Positions 22,480 to 34,017 of a DNA stretch of 64,000 bases are shown here, piece by piece. Below the pieces are notes generated by a model. That model had not been told where the DNA came from. It saw only the letters and a list, made by a program, of their open reading frames with translations, and searched no databases. Every line of letters starts with the position of its first letter. Position 1 is the stretch's first letter. The position numbers and the translations under genes are program-made. The DNA lies in NCBI GenBank assembly GCA_014905825.1, contig JACGCN010000005.1, positions 124,001-188,000 on the forward strand, written 5' to 3'. This DNA is from Lyophyllum atratum. Lineage: Eukaryota; Basidiomycota; Agaricomycetes; Agaricales; Lyophyllaceae.

Positions 22480-24153
22480 ATGCACCAAGCCACCGCTGTC
22501 ACGACTCTTCTGCGAGGCGTCAACGCTAGTCCCTCAGATTCGGACATCGAAGTTCTTTCTTCCGCGATCCGTCGTCTGGAGGGTGGAATCTCGCGCAGCG
22601 ACCACTCACTCCTACTACACCAACTGCAAGCGAACACCATTCTTCGCGGCATGCGAAGCCTGAAGGCGGAAAGGACTCGACTGCAACGAAACCAGGACTT
22701 ATTCAAGTCCTACCTTGCTCCACTTCGACGTTTACCAGCAGAAACTCTGGCGCACGTATTCTCCTATCACATGTACGAAGAAATACAGCCCCCGACGCAA
22801 CCAACCTTGATGCACGTCGCACAGGTTTGCAGGTCATGGAGAAACGCGGCCTTGGGGTGTGCTATTCTTTGGACGTGCCTTTCTATCAAGATCCAGGAGG
22901 GGGCGTATAGCGCGAAGTTGGCGGTGAGGCGACTGCCCCCGCTGTGGTACGCGAACGCCAAGGACCTCCCGCTGAAATTCTGTTTAGACGCTCCCTTTTA
23001 TAACTTTCCGAAGCGGGCTCTGTTGGATCGTCTCCTTCCATTCTTCCCTCGTCTGTCCGAGCTCCGCCTTAAAGTGGACGGGTTGGACAATGAAGTCTTC
23101 GATCTTCCACACGATACCTTCTCGCAGTTGAAGACACTCAGCCTCATTAGGAATTACACGATTGGATCAGGCAAAGCGATAGAAATATTTGGCTCAGCGC
23201 CGGCCCTGCGAAGCGTTACGCTTGACATAGGTCCAGGCAATATATTACAGCCGTCAGAATCCCTTTTTCCATGGAGCCAGATTACGTCTTTGGACATTCT
23301 GGAAGACCTTACTCCCCCGGAATGGTTCTCTATCTTCTCCCAGTGTGTTCAACTCCAGACGGCGCTCTTTTTCATTCAGCCCCATGAAGCCTTCACACCC
23401 TCTTCTCGACGTATCATAACCTTTGAGCATCTCACAACGCTCACGATCGGCTTTCGGCATGGTGCCCATGACATAGGACGTCTCAAAAATCTTCGTTTTC
23501 CTGCATTGCGGGATTTACGCCTGGTCGCTGGTTCTGACGACATTCCAGTTGACCGCTTCCTCCAGACGTTCCCGACTCCTTCCTTACGATGCTTCTATTT
23601 GGCACGTGCGGGCATAAAGATCAACTCTCTTATACGATTCCTTAGTTCCTGTGATGCGTTGGAAGAGCTAGGCATCGACCTCCTCCAGTATTATGGCGAG
23701 CTCTTTGAGGCCATGAGGAATGGCGTCGGGAAGATGTCATCTGGGCCTGCTCTCCCTAACCTCACTTCATTTGTGACTTGCGTCGCTGCCGAAATTCAGC
23801 CACAGGAAGGAGAAGACGAAGACGAAGAAGATGATGATTCAAGTGATATTTCAATCATACAGTCTGCCGCTCCGCTCGCGGATTTGTTGCGATGGTGGTC
23901 CCGTCATCCGCCACATCTTCGAAGATTGCGCAACGTGAAGCTTTTCAGTCATCGCTATATCGACATTTATACAGGTGACGATCACGACGACATCCAGGAC
24001 AAGGCAGAGGTTTTCTTGGACGATCTCAAGACTAGGCTGCAGGGATGCGTCTACGACGACACTCACTGCCCGGAAGGATTTACCCTGCAAACGAGTATAT
24101 TGAATACTGAGGAGGTAGATTTTGCGAGTCCCCTGATAGGATTTCCGGAATAG
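22480..24153 (+). CDS. F-box protein with leucine-rich C-terminal region
   Basis: A single exon of 557 aa. Residues about 25-75 are helical. The F-box follows at about 78-135: LAPLRRLPAETLAHVFSYHM, then HVAQVCRSWRNAALGCAILW. This is the F-box-like type abundant in mushrooms, which binds Skp1 and brings substrates to an SCF ubiquitin ligase. Downstream are irregular leucine-rich repeats (LSELRLKVDGL, LKTLSLIRNYT, LEELGIDLLQY), the presumed substrate-binding part. An acidic stretch of about 15 residues (EGEDEDEEDDD) lies near 23810-23850. Two decayed C-terminal relatives lie at 25969-26211 and 36291-36823. The substrate is unknown. Confidence 0.88.
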   Translation: MHQATAVTTLLRGVNASPSDSDIEVLSSAIRRLEGGISRSDHSLLLHQLQANTILRGMRSLKAERTRLQRNQDLFKSYLAPLRRLPAETLAHVFSYHMYEEIQPPTQPTLMHVAQVCRSWRNAALGCAILWTCLSIKIQEGAYSAKLAVRRLPPLWYANAKDLPLKFCLDAPFYNFPKRALLDRLLPFFPRLSELRLKVDGLDNEVFDLPHDTFSQLKTLSLIRNYTIGSGKAIEIFGSAPALRSVTLDIGPGNILQPSESLFPWSQITSLDILEDLTPPEWFSIFSQCVQLQTALFFIQPHEAFTPSSRRIITFEHLTTLTIGFRHGAHDIGRLKNLRFPALRDLRLVAGSDDIPVDRFLQTFPTPSLRCFYLARAGIKINSLIRFLSSCDALEELGIDLLQYYGELFEAMRNGVGKMSSGPALPNLTSFVTCVAAEIQPQEGEDEDEEDDDSSDISIIQSAAPLADLLRWWSRHPPHLRRLRNVKLFSHRYIDIYTGDDHDDIQDKAEVFLDDLKTRLQGCVYDDTHCPEGFTLQTSILNTEEVDFASPLIGFPE

Positions 24154-24543
24154 ATAGTCCGTGTACATACATGCGATGCGAGGCTTTTATATTCGTGCTA
24201 TACATAACATTCCAATTGAGCTCACGTTTCCATTAAGACTTCAAGTGCTTTCTCCGAGATTTCCCAGAAGTAAACCGCCGCCCCCAGTGCCCAACAGTCA
24301 CCTTAATATGCAAACCGCGTGGTTGGAATGAATTCTGGCATCGGGCATGGATGACGAAACTTCAAAAACCTAAGGCTAGCTCTCATGACATCCGTCCAAT
24401 GACTGCGCCCTCGACACCCGTTATAAACCCAATAACTTACAATATAGCCGTAGAAGAGAGGAGGAATGGCTGCCTAACGCCGCCTTCGTCGACCACTGCG
24501 ATCTTGGCAAACAGAAAGCTTAGAGAGGCATGATTACAAGGCT
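24154..24543. other. convergent intergenic between F-box and MLKL-like genes
   Basis: A possible extra 3' exon of the MLKL-like gene lies here: GTGAGT donor after 24557 and an AG near 24466 would add a short Ser/Leu tail ending at 24421. Not certain. Confidence 0.3.
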
Positions 24544-25651
24544 TCAGTAATAGGACTCACCTCCAGTGATACGAACGGAAGAATCATTGTTCGAGTCCGA
24601 GACGATGCTCGTCGTGGTGTTTCCAGAGTTAGTATTGATGACGCTATCAGTATATGTATCCTGGTTTCCGCCGATGGACATCCAATTGCTGTTCATCGGG
24701 TGGACAGAAGGTAAGAATAGGCCTTGATGTTGACGAAATGGATTGAACGGATTTGAGGGGGATACTGGTTGCAGTCTGCAATTCCATTGCTCCAGCGCAT
24801 CCTGCCTTTGTTGTCCATGAGTTGCAGTCGCGATCCTTTCGCCTTCTAACCTCTCGCATTCTGTTCTCCTCTGCCTTTCGTCGGCTTCCAACCTATGCGT
24901 TTCTGCCCTCCTCTTGTCTTCCTCCATCGCTAATTTCTCCCTCTGCAGCTCTTCTTGCCCCTGTCTGTGATTCATCTCTGCGATCATTTGTTCGATTCGT
25001 AAGAGATTTTCATGAATCGAGATATTCGATTTTAACTGGAAACGGAACAGTCAGGCTTCCCCGACAAAATGCAGCGAAAGAGCCAACTACTCACCCCAAA
25101 AACATCCAAAGATTGCCTTAATTTCTCTCGGTATTCCTTTATAGCGTCAAGGTCAGCTTTGTGCTTGATCATACGTAGGATTGTCGTTCGAGACGCCTCC
25201 TTCTTCGCGAACTGTTGTATATCAGCTAGGGTCCTAAGAAACATGTATGAGCTCCGGATAATGAAACGATGTATGGACAAACTCGGTCAGCCCGCGCAAG
25301 TTGTCGAGGTAGACCGGCGTCGGGGATTCACCTGTAGGGGTACAAAGAATGGCGTAAACAAGTTCGCAAGCATCGTTGGCTAGACGCAAGAATGCATCTT
25401 TGTTGTTCCTCATACCCTGCGACGTCAAACGGCGTAAGTTGACGATCAGTGATAGTCAAGTAACCACATGCCTGGATGATATTAACGATTCCTAAAGCTA
25501 GGGCAGAGGACTGCTGCAGGTACGGGATAGGCGCCACTCGCGCGGCATCCTTGAGAACCGAAAGCACAACATCTGAGGTATCGAGCACAAGCCCGACGGC
25601 TTTGGATCGATGACTCCGGGTCGGGGAAAAACTCTCACGACGGTGGAGCAT
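24544..25651 (-). CDS. helical-bundle adaptor, MLKL N-terminal-domain-like
   Basis: Exons 25651-25472, 25416-25283, 25233-25095, 25035-24544; 945 nt, 314 aa. Residues about 15-190 match, from memory, the four-helix-bundle domain of mushroom proteins annotated as MLKL_NTD/HeLo-like adaptors: VLKDAARVAPIPYLQQSSAL, ALGIVNIIQ, NNKDAFLRLANDACELVYAI, LTETLADIQQFAKKE, YREKLRQSLDVFGLKSNI. It is followed by a charged coiled coil (REKLAMEEDKRRAETHRLEA) and a Ser/Asn/Thr-rich tail. In fungi and animals such bundles act in NLR signalling and in membrane-disrupting cell death; here no NTPase or repeat domain follows, so it may be a stand-alone adaptor or effector. Intron 1 requires a GC donor (GCATGT). 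A decayed copy lies at 30890-31610. Confidence 0.65.
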
Positions 25652-25968
25652 GATGAAGGTAATGGAGACACGGCGTGGGGCAAGATGTGCTTTCCAGTCA
25701 GGTATATATCATGGAACGTAACAAGCCTTGGCAGTTTCGACTGACGTCGACGTCGAGGATCAAGCAAAGGAAAGTTGCAAGCCCATCGAAGTACTTAGTA
25801 GGCTCAGGTGAGCCGATTAACAGCCGATCAAGCCTGATTGATATTTAATTGATTAATTACATAAAATTAATTATGGTGCTGACCTTGAGCCTGTAGGGTT
25901 TATACTCGGCGAGTAGTACATGCTTGTGCATGTACATTGTAAGCTAACGACTACTGGAAGCAGTAGAC
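25652..25968. other. AT-rich intergenic
   Basis: Contains the MLKL-like promoter and an A/T-rich stretch at 25835-25872. No gene. Confidence 0.3.
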
Positions 25969-26211
25969 TTGATTCCTCCGCTCCGTAATCTATGCTTTTC
26001 TTGGGATCAATCTTGGCGTGTATGTCTTCAGGACAGCATGTTCATTGACATCAAGGGAGGAAGACAATTGAGACGCGTCACAATTTACGTCCACCCATCG
26101 AGGGTCAATATGAACGTACTACATGATGACAACCGTGGAATGCCTGGCCAGCGACTTTCGAGAAAAGAACACCTCTTCGGCAACATCCTCAGAGCCAATG
26201 CCTCAACATGA
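25969..26211 (+). pseudogene. C-terminal relic of an F-box protein
   Basis: An 80-codon open stretch without an F-box. The segment LRRVTIYVHPSR (about 26069-26102) matches LKDVTIYVHPED in the relic at 36.6 kb and, more weakly, LRRLRNVKLFSHR in the intact F-box protein at 22.5 kb. No N-terminal part is seen upstream. Confidence 0.4.
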
Positions 26212-28129
26212 TCAGGGGGACATATCGATCGATGCAGTCACTTGCATGACTTCCGATAGTCGTGATTAGAGCGACAAAATATTGGTTGCAAATGTATTTT
26301 GCATTCCCATGGGCAGTTCGTCGTGATCAAGAATCTTATCTTATCATGTTCATCTATATATAGACTTGAACGTTGTCTCGCAAACACCTGTCGAGGTCGC
26401 TGTAAGTAGATGGCAATATTCGGCCTATCAAGTACACTGACCTACACCGAACGGGCAGAAACAGACAAAAGCACTGTCTCGATCTCGGTCTCATCAGGTG
26501 GACCTGCAGGATCGACGACAAGGAGCTCCAGGCGGTGTAAGACGATCCAGCTCTTGAACGTATATTCTGACGCGCGTCATATCTGCCTCTGGCAGTTGTT
26601 ACAATGAGAGTCGTTATCGCTTTCCAAAGCCGCCTTGTATATAAGCTTGATGTAAATCGTAGCTATCCCGTTGTAGATGGCGACACAAAGTCGGGCATGG
26701 GTAGACAGGACCGTGAAGGAATGATAGCAAAGAGCCCATTTGAATGACTTGATATGGCGAGAGCGTCCTCTGAAAACAATCCGTATATAAGATGGTATAT
26801 CGATGAAAGGGCAAGTGTACAAACACGCACTCCTTTAGAACGGATGCGGCTGGATGCTGCAGGGTCGGCGACGAAAGTCACCCTCACAGTAGGTAGGGAG
26901 GGTCTGTTGATGTGTATTTCACCACCGCTTTATACGGGCGTGCACCCCCTGCAGAGGAGCGAAGCTAAAATATGCGTTGCCGGGGGTGGACAGCGCGGAA
27001 TGAGGGAGGTAATGGAGGGGAGCTTGAACTATGGGAAGGGGGTAACAGGTCTCCTCGCTGCTAGATATAAATTTTCCTCCTGCCTGCCAGCCCCTCCTCT
27101 ATCCTGAAAGCGTGCCGCAACGTCGCCATCGATTTGCCATCATTTAAGCGGTGCGCTGACGCCTATCGTCGAACTCAATCTGGGCCGCGACCACGACTAG
27201 CTCGAGCTACGTGGGCGGCACCTTAGTGTCCGGGCGCGCCCTCACCACCCCGACAATCCCACTCAGCTCATTCCGGCGATACATCGCTCCCTACTCTTGG
27301 TGACCGGTGTTACGATGCCCACAGAGAGTATCCCTTCGCTCTTGGAACCGAGGCTACGGCAGCGGCGGGGGAGGGTACATATTACGTGGCAGATCGAGCG
27401 GCGTAGCTCTGCCTGGGCCCTGGGAGCCTTGGGAGGCATTGCTCTTCCTTCATCGCTGTAGTAGCACGGGTACGTAGGTACGGTCTTGCACTGTGTGGTT
27501 GGGTCTCCGATGGTGGGGAGTCGGAAGAGGGCGTCCAGGCGGTGGTTTATATGAGGGGTAGATTTCTTGGCTGAGGGCTACTCTCGCATGGTGATGGCAT
27601 CGCTCCGAAGCTGAACAGGCCGGGTTATTGTAAAATTGCCTTGGCTCTCGGTAGTCCTGCCCCAACCTGGAAAAAAGTCATGAGAAGGCCATAGGGCATA
27701 GGTCGCCAAGCAGTACGCACCATATGAGGGCGACACGCCAGTCTGATCGATGTGTCATCTGCCCGCTATGGGGTGACCAGGTTCAAACCGAAAATGGTGG
27801 CGTGGCGGCTACATACGACAGGCGACTGCGTACACGATTTTTGCCAACCTACGGAGGTCGACGGGTGCGGTCGGGGAAATGAACTTGAAGGTCCCGGGTA
27901 CAAAAATTATGGGGTGGAATGGGGAAGGCGATGATGTCGCAGGTGGGTCGTTGGTCCAGAGAGCGGCTGGGAGGAAAGAACTCGGTAGTTGACCTTTCTA
28001 GGCATTGGTATTGAAGGTGGAGGGTTGGATGGGGAAGGTTCTGTACGCGCAGGGAATAATGGGGGGAAGAAAAAAGTCGGCGTGCGGTTCTATGTGTTGC
28101 AAGACTCGTTGGTCACCATTTCAATTTGC
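26212..28129. other. 1.9 kb intergenic, upstream part of duplicated segment
   Basis: No gene supported. Around 27450-27670 (minus strand) and 33230-33310 there is recognisable similarity (an AG acceptor before GTTGG.GG.C, then CCCGGCCT), suggesting that a decayed minus-strand gene upstream of Z2/Z3 was part of the duplicated block. Confidence 0.3.
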
Positions 28130-28359
28130 GATACTTAGAGGCAGCATCAACACGTGGAGGTTGCTAACCACCCACTGAAATTGAAATCGTTCCCAGCGTG
28201 GGGGAGCGTGAGCATCAACCAGGACTCGATCTCCGCGATCGCAGCTCCGCTGTTTGTTTATTCTTGCCTCGTTACTTCCTGTTACTTCTCTTTTATACCA
28301 ACCTCCTCCCCTTTGCTCAGCCTCACATCCGCCAGTCTCAACCACGAAATTTCCCCCTC
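28130..28359 (+). promoter_or_regulatory. Z2 upstream region, conserved with Z3
   Basis: Shares long near-identical stretches with 33800-34017, including a 37-nt exact block starting TCGATCTCCGCGATCGCAGC (28226 and about 33895) and ATCAACACGTGGAGGT (28145 and 33811). This is either conserved promoter or young duplication. Confidence 0.55.
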
Positions 28360-29970
28360 ATGCAGTACACCTGCGCATCCGCTTCCCGAGCAGGCAGTAG
28401 TACCGGGATCACCCACACGGCTGCGTCAGCAGCCTCATCCGAAGGCTCGAGAATATCACGAGCAAATACGTCACTGCCGGTTTTCGGGGGGAAAAAGGTC
28501 GAACCAGCGCATTACGAGCCGGGAAACGAACAGGCCGAAGGGAACGATACCGAAGAAGATGAAGAAGAGCGCGATAAACGTAAGAATACCATGGATATAG
28601 AGGAGCGCCGTATGCAACTCGAGGCCGATCAATGGGCGACCGACGTCGAGCCAAAGCAGGTGCGATGTCGCGGGTGCCTTCGCTGGATCAAGCTAGACCA
28701 GCGCTCGATGTACTACCGTGGCTTGTGGGACAAACACCGCGACTTGTGCCGCGGTATCAAGCGACTCAAGGGCGAATTGATTCCCAAGGTAACACTGCCA
28801 CTGCATGTGTACTGATAGCCCGGAAAGTGACACGAGGCGTATACTTTACAGAGGAAGAGGAGATCGAAAGCTGCCATCGCGTTGGCAAGGGAGAATGAAA
28901 GAGGGCCTTTGATTCAGCAGCAGAGTAAAGGTCCTTCGACATCGAGATATGTCGGGCCGCAGGATACGGCTGTGAGGAGGGAAGGGACGAGCACCTCTCC
29001 GGCCAAGATGGGTGATATGGAAACTTCTCCTCAGATGGCGACTTCTGCTCTTGCTGAGGAAGAGAGACGTAGCCTAACTCGGCGTCGCACCAGGGATACC
29101 GCGGCGAGCACTCCGAAACGGAACCGCACGCAGATCCATACGCTGCCCGCAGTCTCTGGCGATGGGTCAAAGGTCCTGACTGCGCCGAACGCTAGAACCC
29201 TCGTTAACAGGAACCGGCCCTCACCACCTAGCGAACAATATCCATTCGCACCGTACACACGAGTTGAAGATGAGCCTAGTGCGTCGACGACCCCATCTAC
29301 TGTCCCACGGGATATCGCATGGACGGAAACCCTTGTTAACAGGAACCGGCGATATACCTCTCCAGCTAGTGAACAATATCCATTCGCACCGTACATGCGA
29401 GTTGACACTGAGCCTAGTACGTCGACGATCCCATCTACGGGCCCACTGGATATCGAACATCATCCATCCATGCGTAGCCGTACGCTTACCTTGGATCAGC
29501 GAAGGAGGGGGGTGACGACTGCTCGCGAAGCAGTGGGGGTCCTGCACTTACAGACACTGGTAGGTCATCGATTCGCTGGGCACGCTACACGCAATTGATC
29601 GGGATCGAAAATGAGCAGCCTGCACCAAGTGATGGAGCGAGAGGGCGAAGTTTGGCATACAATTATGATGCCACGGAAGATCATGAGAATGAAGATCACG
29701 ATAAAGGAGTCTTCGCACCTGGTACGGAGGTTCCCCCTTCTACACCGTACACGTCTGTGTTGAACTCATCCACAACCCCTAGACATCCCCGGCAAGTGCC
29801 CTTCCACTCCGCACCATCAGCGATTCCGCTTCTCCACGCAGCGCGAGCTGGACACGTATTTCGATGGCGCGACTATTGAGACGATGGCGATTAATCTGTC
29901 CTGGCCCAACTCCGATTCCTCAGAAGGAGCTCGATGCCTGGCGCCATCAGCGGAAAGGGTGCATGGTTGA
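28360..29970 (+). pseudogene. Z2: zinc-binding-like family member 2, probable frameshift
   Basis: Exons 28360-28788 (143 codons, same length as Z3), 28852-29721, 29783-29970. Exon 1 carries the C-x2-C-x19-H-x3-C site (C103, C106, H126, C130 as in Z3) inside VEPKQVRCRGCLRWIKLDQR. Exon 2 begins RKRRSKAAIALARENE and contains an internal repeat (TLVNRNR..SEQYPFAPY twice, 29197-29265 and 29326-29394). It ends DKGVFAPG. Exon 3 encodes RFRFSTQRELDTYFDGAT and ends GARCLAPSAERVHG. The exon sum (1487 nt) is not divisible by three: the frame must change between about 29500 and 29545, near a run of six G. Exons 1 and 3 remain very similar to Z3, so the lesion is recent or a sequence error. Confidence 0.7.
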
Positions 29971-30889
29971 TCTTTGTCGAGGGGGCATCGTAGCTGCTTG
30001 TAGGGCGCTATTGGTCCAGAGATGGATACTTCGATCAACTGGAGTCGCTTTTCCGTTCGGGTGAGGTGCGGGTGTAAGGCAGTCATGTCGGGGGTCCAAG
30101 CTTCTGTAGAAGATGTCTCGATGGGTGGACGCTGGCTGCGAGAGTGTATATCCCACACCGTTAAGCAGTCAGAGTACATCTCAATGGAAGGTAGCAATAT
30201 CGCACGCCTCTGGTGGGTTTCGACGATGCTCAAGGAGTTGAACGAGTAGTGGCTGTGTGCTAGCAGACGCTGTCCGTTTACACCAGATTTGATTGGTTAC
30301 CCAAACCCTAAATTTCGTTCGCAGGAACCAATACCACCCTACATAACCGTACGCCCAACCTCAAAGCCACGACATTGGACAAGTCATGTGCGTGTGAATG
30401 GTTCCTTTGCAGGTTCTATGATAGACTCGTGACCAGCCCCTCAACGGAGGAAACCTCGAGTATTCGTTGAAGGATCGGTCACCGGTCTAGTTCTATGACA
30501 GCTGAGTAAGTAGTCTACTTTCGTTGGGACGTCGTTCTTCTGAAGAATTTCGCAGGATCACCGGTCTGCAGCTATTAAACCTCTGCCAATTGCGGTCGGT
30601 CCAAGTGTGTGTTGAACTTAGCACCATCGATAGCGAAGCGCACTCAATAGGAACTATCCGAAGACGGATCACCCAGAAGTCTATCGAATTGCGATGGTTA
30701 TGTTTTGACGGGATTACTGCACAAATCCCTGGTAGGTTGTATTTAACACGGTTTTCACGTTCTATGGTGGCTCAACGATTTTCGTGCGGTCATGGACAGG
30801 AGGCGGTATAAGTCCTATTGCGGCCGACCGTCCGTCCTGCGCCAACTCTTAGACTGACACCGCCTCAAAGACATCCAGAACTACCATTA
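29971..30889. other. intergenic after Z2
   Basis: A 95-codon + frame at 30524-30811 shows no domain. No gene supported. Confidence 0.3.
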
Positions 30890-31610
30890 ACTTTTCCGTT
30901 ATTCCGCTACAATATGGCGGTCAGCTTTGTGCTTCATCATACGTAGGATCGTCGTTCGAGACGCTGTCTTTTTCGCAAACTATTGTATTTCGGCCAGGGT
31001 CCTGAAACGAAGATTTCGCGCAGGAGAATGAAATGATGTAGAGACGAACGTGGCTAGTTTGCGCAAGTCGGAGAGGTAAGCTGTCGTTGAGTGACTGCCT
31101 TCAGAGGTACAAAGAATGGTGGAGACTAGTTCGCAAACATCGTTTGCGAGACACGAAAATGCGTCCTCGTTTAGTATGTGTCAGCTGAAACGATGTAAGG
31201 GCAGGCGCGGCCAGTTTGCGCAACTTGAAATCATAAGTTGTCGCCCAAATGCTCATCAAATGTACTGTAGCACTCTTACGACGAGAGTGTTCCTTTGCTA
31301 AAAGCACGAATGCATCCTGGTGAGGTGTCGCTGTACGGCGTTGCAAGACATGACGTTGAATCTTGACAACAAACAAAGCAGAACGTACTTACATGTTGGA
31401 AATCCCTGACGGTAATCCAGATGACCAGCGTGAATACGATAGATGCGCCAGGCGCCTTTGACCTTCCTTGAGTACTGAATACATAACATTCGAGAATATA
31501 CTTCGGGAGCAAATTCCGCAAGGGCAGAAAGTGGTCACGGAAACGCGATAGGCATGATGTTAATTTCCAATCAAGTGAACTTGAGCAATGCGAAAGGGAA
31601 TCCAAGACTA
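30890..31610 (-). pseudogene. decayed MLKL-like adaptor gene
   Basis: 30910-31010 is closely similar to exon 3 of the intact gene at 25.1-25.2 kb (shared CAGCTTTGTGCTT and CATACGTAGGAT words and the GCCAGGGTCCT acceptor region). 31035-31175 resembles exon 2 (TACAAAGAATGG, GTTCGCAAACATCG). A second exon-2-like block follows at about 31205-31320. Stops and gaps prevent a full frame. The order is the same as in the intact gene, with one exon duplicated. Confidence 0.5.
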
Positions 31611-33047
31611 AGTGGCACCGTTCTGGCAGGGAGGGTTAAAATTCACGCCTGATTTCAACAAATTCGTTGGTTAATTTCGTACGTGGAATGTTATCTTATC
31701 ATGATGTCATCTAATCAAGATAATCAAGATAAGATAATAAGTGTCACGAACGCTCCTGACATGAGCAAAAGAGCAGATATGGTCTCCCAACGCCTCATAT
31801 AAATCGCAACAGGCTGATGATGAGGATGACGCATCAGCAGCGGTGAGATTCACCGCAGGCGGGAAGCAGGTGGTCTGGCCTCGGTCTGATTGCTCGAGCT
31901 CGAGCTCGGAGGATTGGGAGTTTCAGAACCACCAGCACCCATTCAAGATGACGAATTATTGAAAAGACTGCATATGCCACACCACATCAACTGCCACGAC
32001 TCGACCTTGCTCCCGTTCAGGGAACCAGGGAATTTATGTGTGATCGGGTACGGACTCGGCGCCATGATTTGGAGCTCGAATAGTCTCAGCCATCGAGGAA
32101 CGTTCATCCGACCTGAAAAATATTAGATATAGGAATATTCCGAAGCAAGTATGCGATACTCACTCGTTTGAAAAGAGGGGCTTGACTCTGAACGGTCGAA
32201 AGAGTCTTCCTCGCAGCAAGCGGGGGAGAGCGTGCCATTACCTGCGTCGCGGTGGCGAGATCGTGAAGGCACACCTCCCCGGGACGGAAGAAGGGGTCAG
32301 TGGCTGGGAAGCAGGGGGGGAAGCTCCGACGGAGACAGGTCAGGCGGTGCGTCTTGACGAGGTGGGTTATGGCGAGTTGGGGGACTCGGTGGAGCATGAA
32401 CTGAACGACGGGAGGATTCCTTCAAGCGGGAGAGTACTGCCTCCTAGTCTTGCCCAGGGCAAGATCATCCGGGTCCAGCCCCCTACATTCACCCGCTCTT
32501 CTCCTGCTAATTTCCGACGACCCACGACCTCCCTATGCTAGTGATGTGCTGGGCAACTTTGCGGTCGATGGGCTGTCCCGCTGCTCAGCTGCCCCGGTTC
32601 CCGCATTGAACGCCATCGGGCACGCCGCTGACGCGTCTGCTTGGATTCAGTCTGGGTCTGCCACCATGGCGAGCTGGAGCTGCCCCCGCGTCGCCCAAGC
32701 GTTCATCCGTTCTTCCCCAACCCCAACAATGCCACCCAATTGCTCCTGTCAGTGGACTAGTCGACCCCTCTTGGAGACCCAGTCACGATGCCGCAGAGAG
32801 ATTTCGTCGACGCGGCGGAAGCAGCGAGGACGGTGAAGGTTCGTTGGGGGTGGTATTATGCCTGAAGGCGCCTGAGGAGTGCATCAATTTCTATGCAACG
32901 TTGCAAAAGCACTGTGCGCATACCGTGGCGTAAGAACAGAAAGCCATGCGGGAGAGGTTTGTCGCCGGGCCCGATGCTCTGTCGCGTAGCATCGATAACC
33001 TGGCTAGGGCCGGGTGGGCGCACCTCGTGGTCGGTGGGTGCCACATA
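31611..33047. other. 1.4 kb intergenic
   Basis: An A/T-rich palindromic patch with repeated ATCAAGATAA words lies at 31695-31745. Open frames on + at 32182-32836 show no domain. No gene supported. Confidence 0.3.
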
Positions 33048-33107
33048 GGGGGATAGTCGTTGGTGGGGTAGGGTATTGGGGGATAGTCGTTGGTGGGATG
33101 GGGTATT
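33048..33107. repeat. 30-bp tandem repeat, two units
   Basis: The unit GGGGGATAGTCGTTGGTGGG plus ten bases occurs at 33048-33077 and 33078-33107 with two differences; a third GGGGG start follows. Confidence 0.85.
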
Positions 33108-34017
33108 GGGGGACGTGGTGGTTCTCCGGTGACCATGTTCAGGGGGTCCAAATGGGAGTGTCCTCACTTGCTGGTGGAAGTGACGAGATATAGGGGCTGA
33201 TTTTCCATCGAAGACACTTGCAGAGGGGGTGGCGTCGCTTAGAAGCTGGAGAGGCCGGGCTGTCATAGTTTCCGCATGGGAGGATTGCTATACGTTACCA
33301 GCAGACGTCCTCCAACCTGGAAAAGACGCCGTTAGAGAGTAATAAAATCTTGGCCAACGGGGGAGTCCTTACCACATGGAGATAAGAATTGGCCAGCTCG
33401 ATGTCTCACTTGCTCGCCGTGCGGTACTCGAGCTCAATCCCAAAAATGCGAGGGTGGTGGTCACTAAAGCGACTTTCTGGATCGCAGAAGACAACCCAGG
33501 AAGGCTGACGGGAGCAGTGGTGGGGAAAATGGACTGGTGGGGAGACATGTCCTGTTATCGAAGTCCGGTCCCTCGGATGGGTATTGTAGCGGTTGGTACT
33601 TGGTCCAGGGTGCGGCAGGGGGGGAAAGGACTCAGTGGGCGACCTCTCTAGGTAATGAAATGGTGGAGGGCTGGAAGGGGGCAGGCGATGAAGTCCCAGT
33701 GAGCGGTTTAGGGCGAGAAAAAAAATGCGGCGAGCGACATTTTCAGGTGTATCATGTTGTCGAGGGCTGGATGAGTGGGGGGGAGATGTTGGCGCAGATC
33801 ATTGGGTGTCCATCAACACGTGGAGGTCGCTAGCCACTAGAAAATTTGTTTTTGGGACAGGAGTGCGTGAGCCATTTCGGGGTTTGACCAAGAGTCGATC
33901 TCCGCGATCGCAGCTCCGCTGTTTGTTTATTTCTGCCTCGTTACTTCCCTTTATTCCTACCTTTTCCCCCCACCTGCCCACGTATCTGCCCGGTCCCCAC
34001 CACAGGATCGCCTGATC
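33108..34017 (+). promoter_or_regulatory. Z3 upstream region, copy of the Z2 upstream region
   Basis: From about 33800 this matches 28130-28359 upstream of Z2 (see that entry). The earlier part shows only scattered similarity to 27450-28100. No gene. Confidence 0.5.

Noticed and set aside
27450..27665. Minus-strand gene upstream of Z2 with a homologue near 33.25 kb
   Set aside because: Similarity is visible at the DNA level, but the two copies do not share an open frame, so only a decayed or non-coding duplicated segment can be claimed.
33048..33107. Possible CRISPR-like array
   Set aside because: Two directly abutting 30-bp units without spacers; fungal DNA; a simple tandem repeat.
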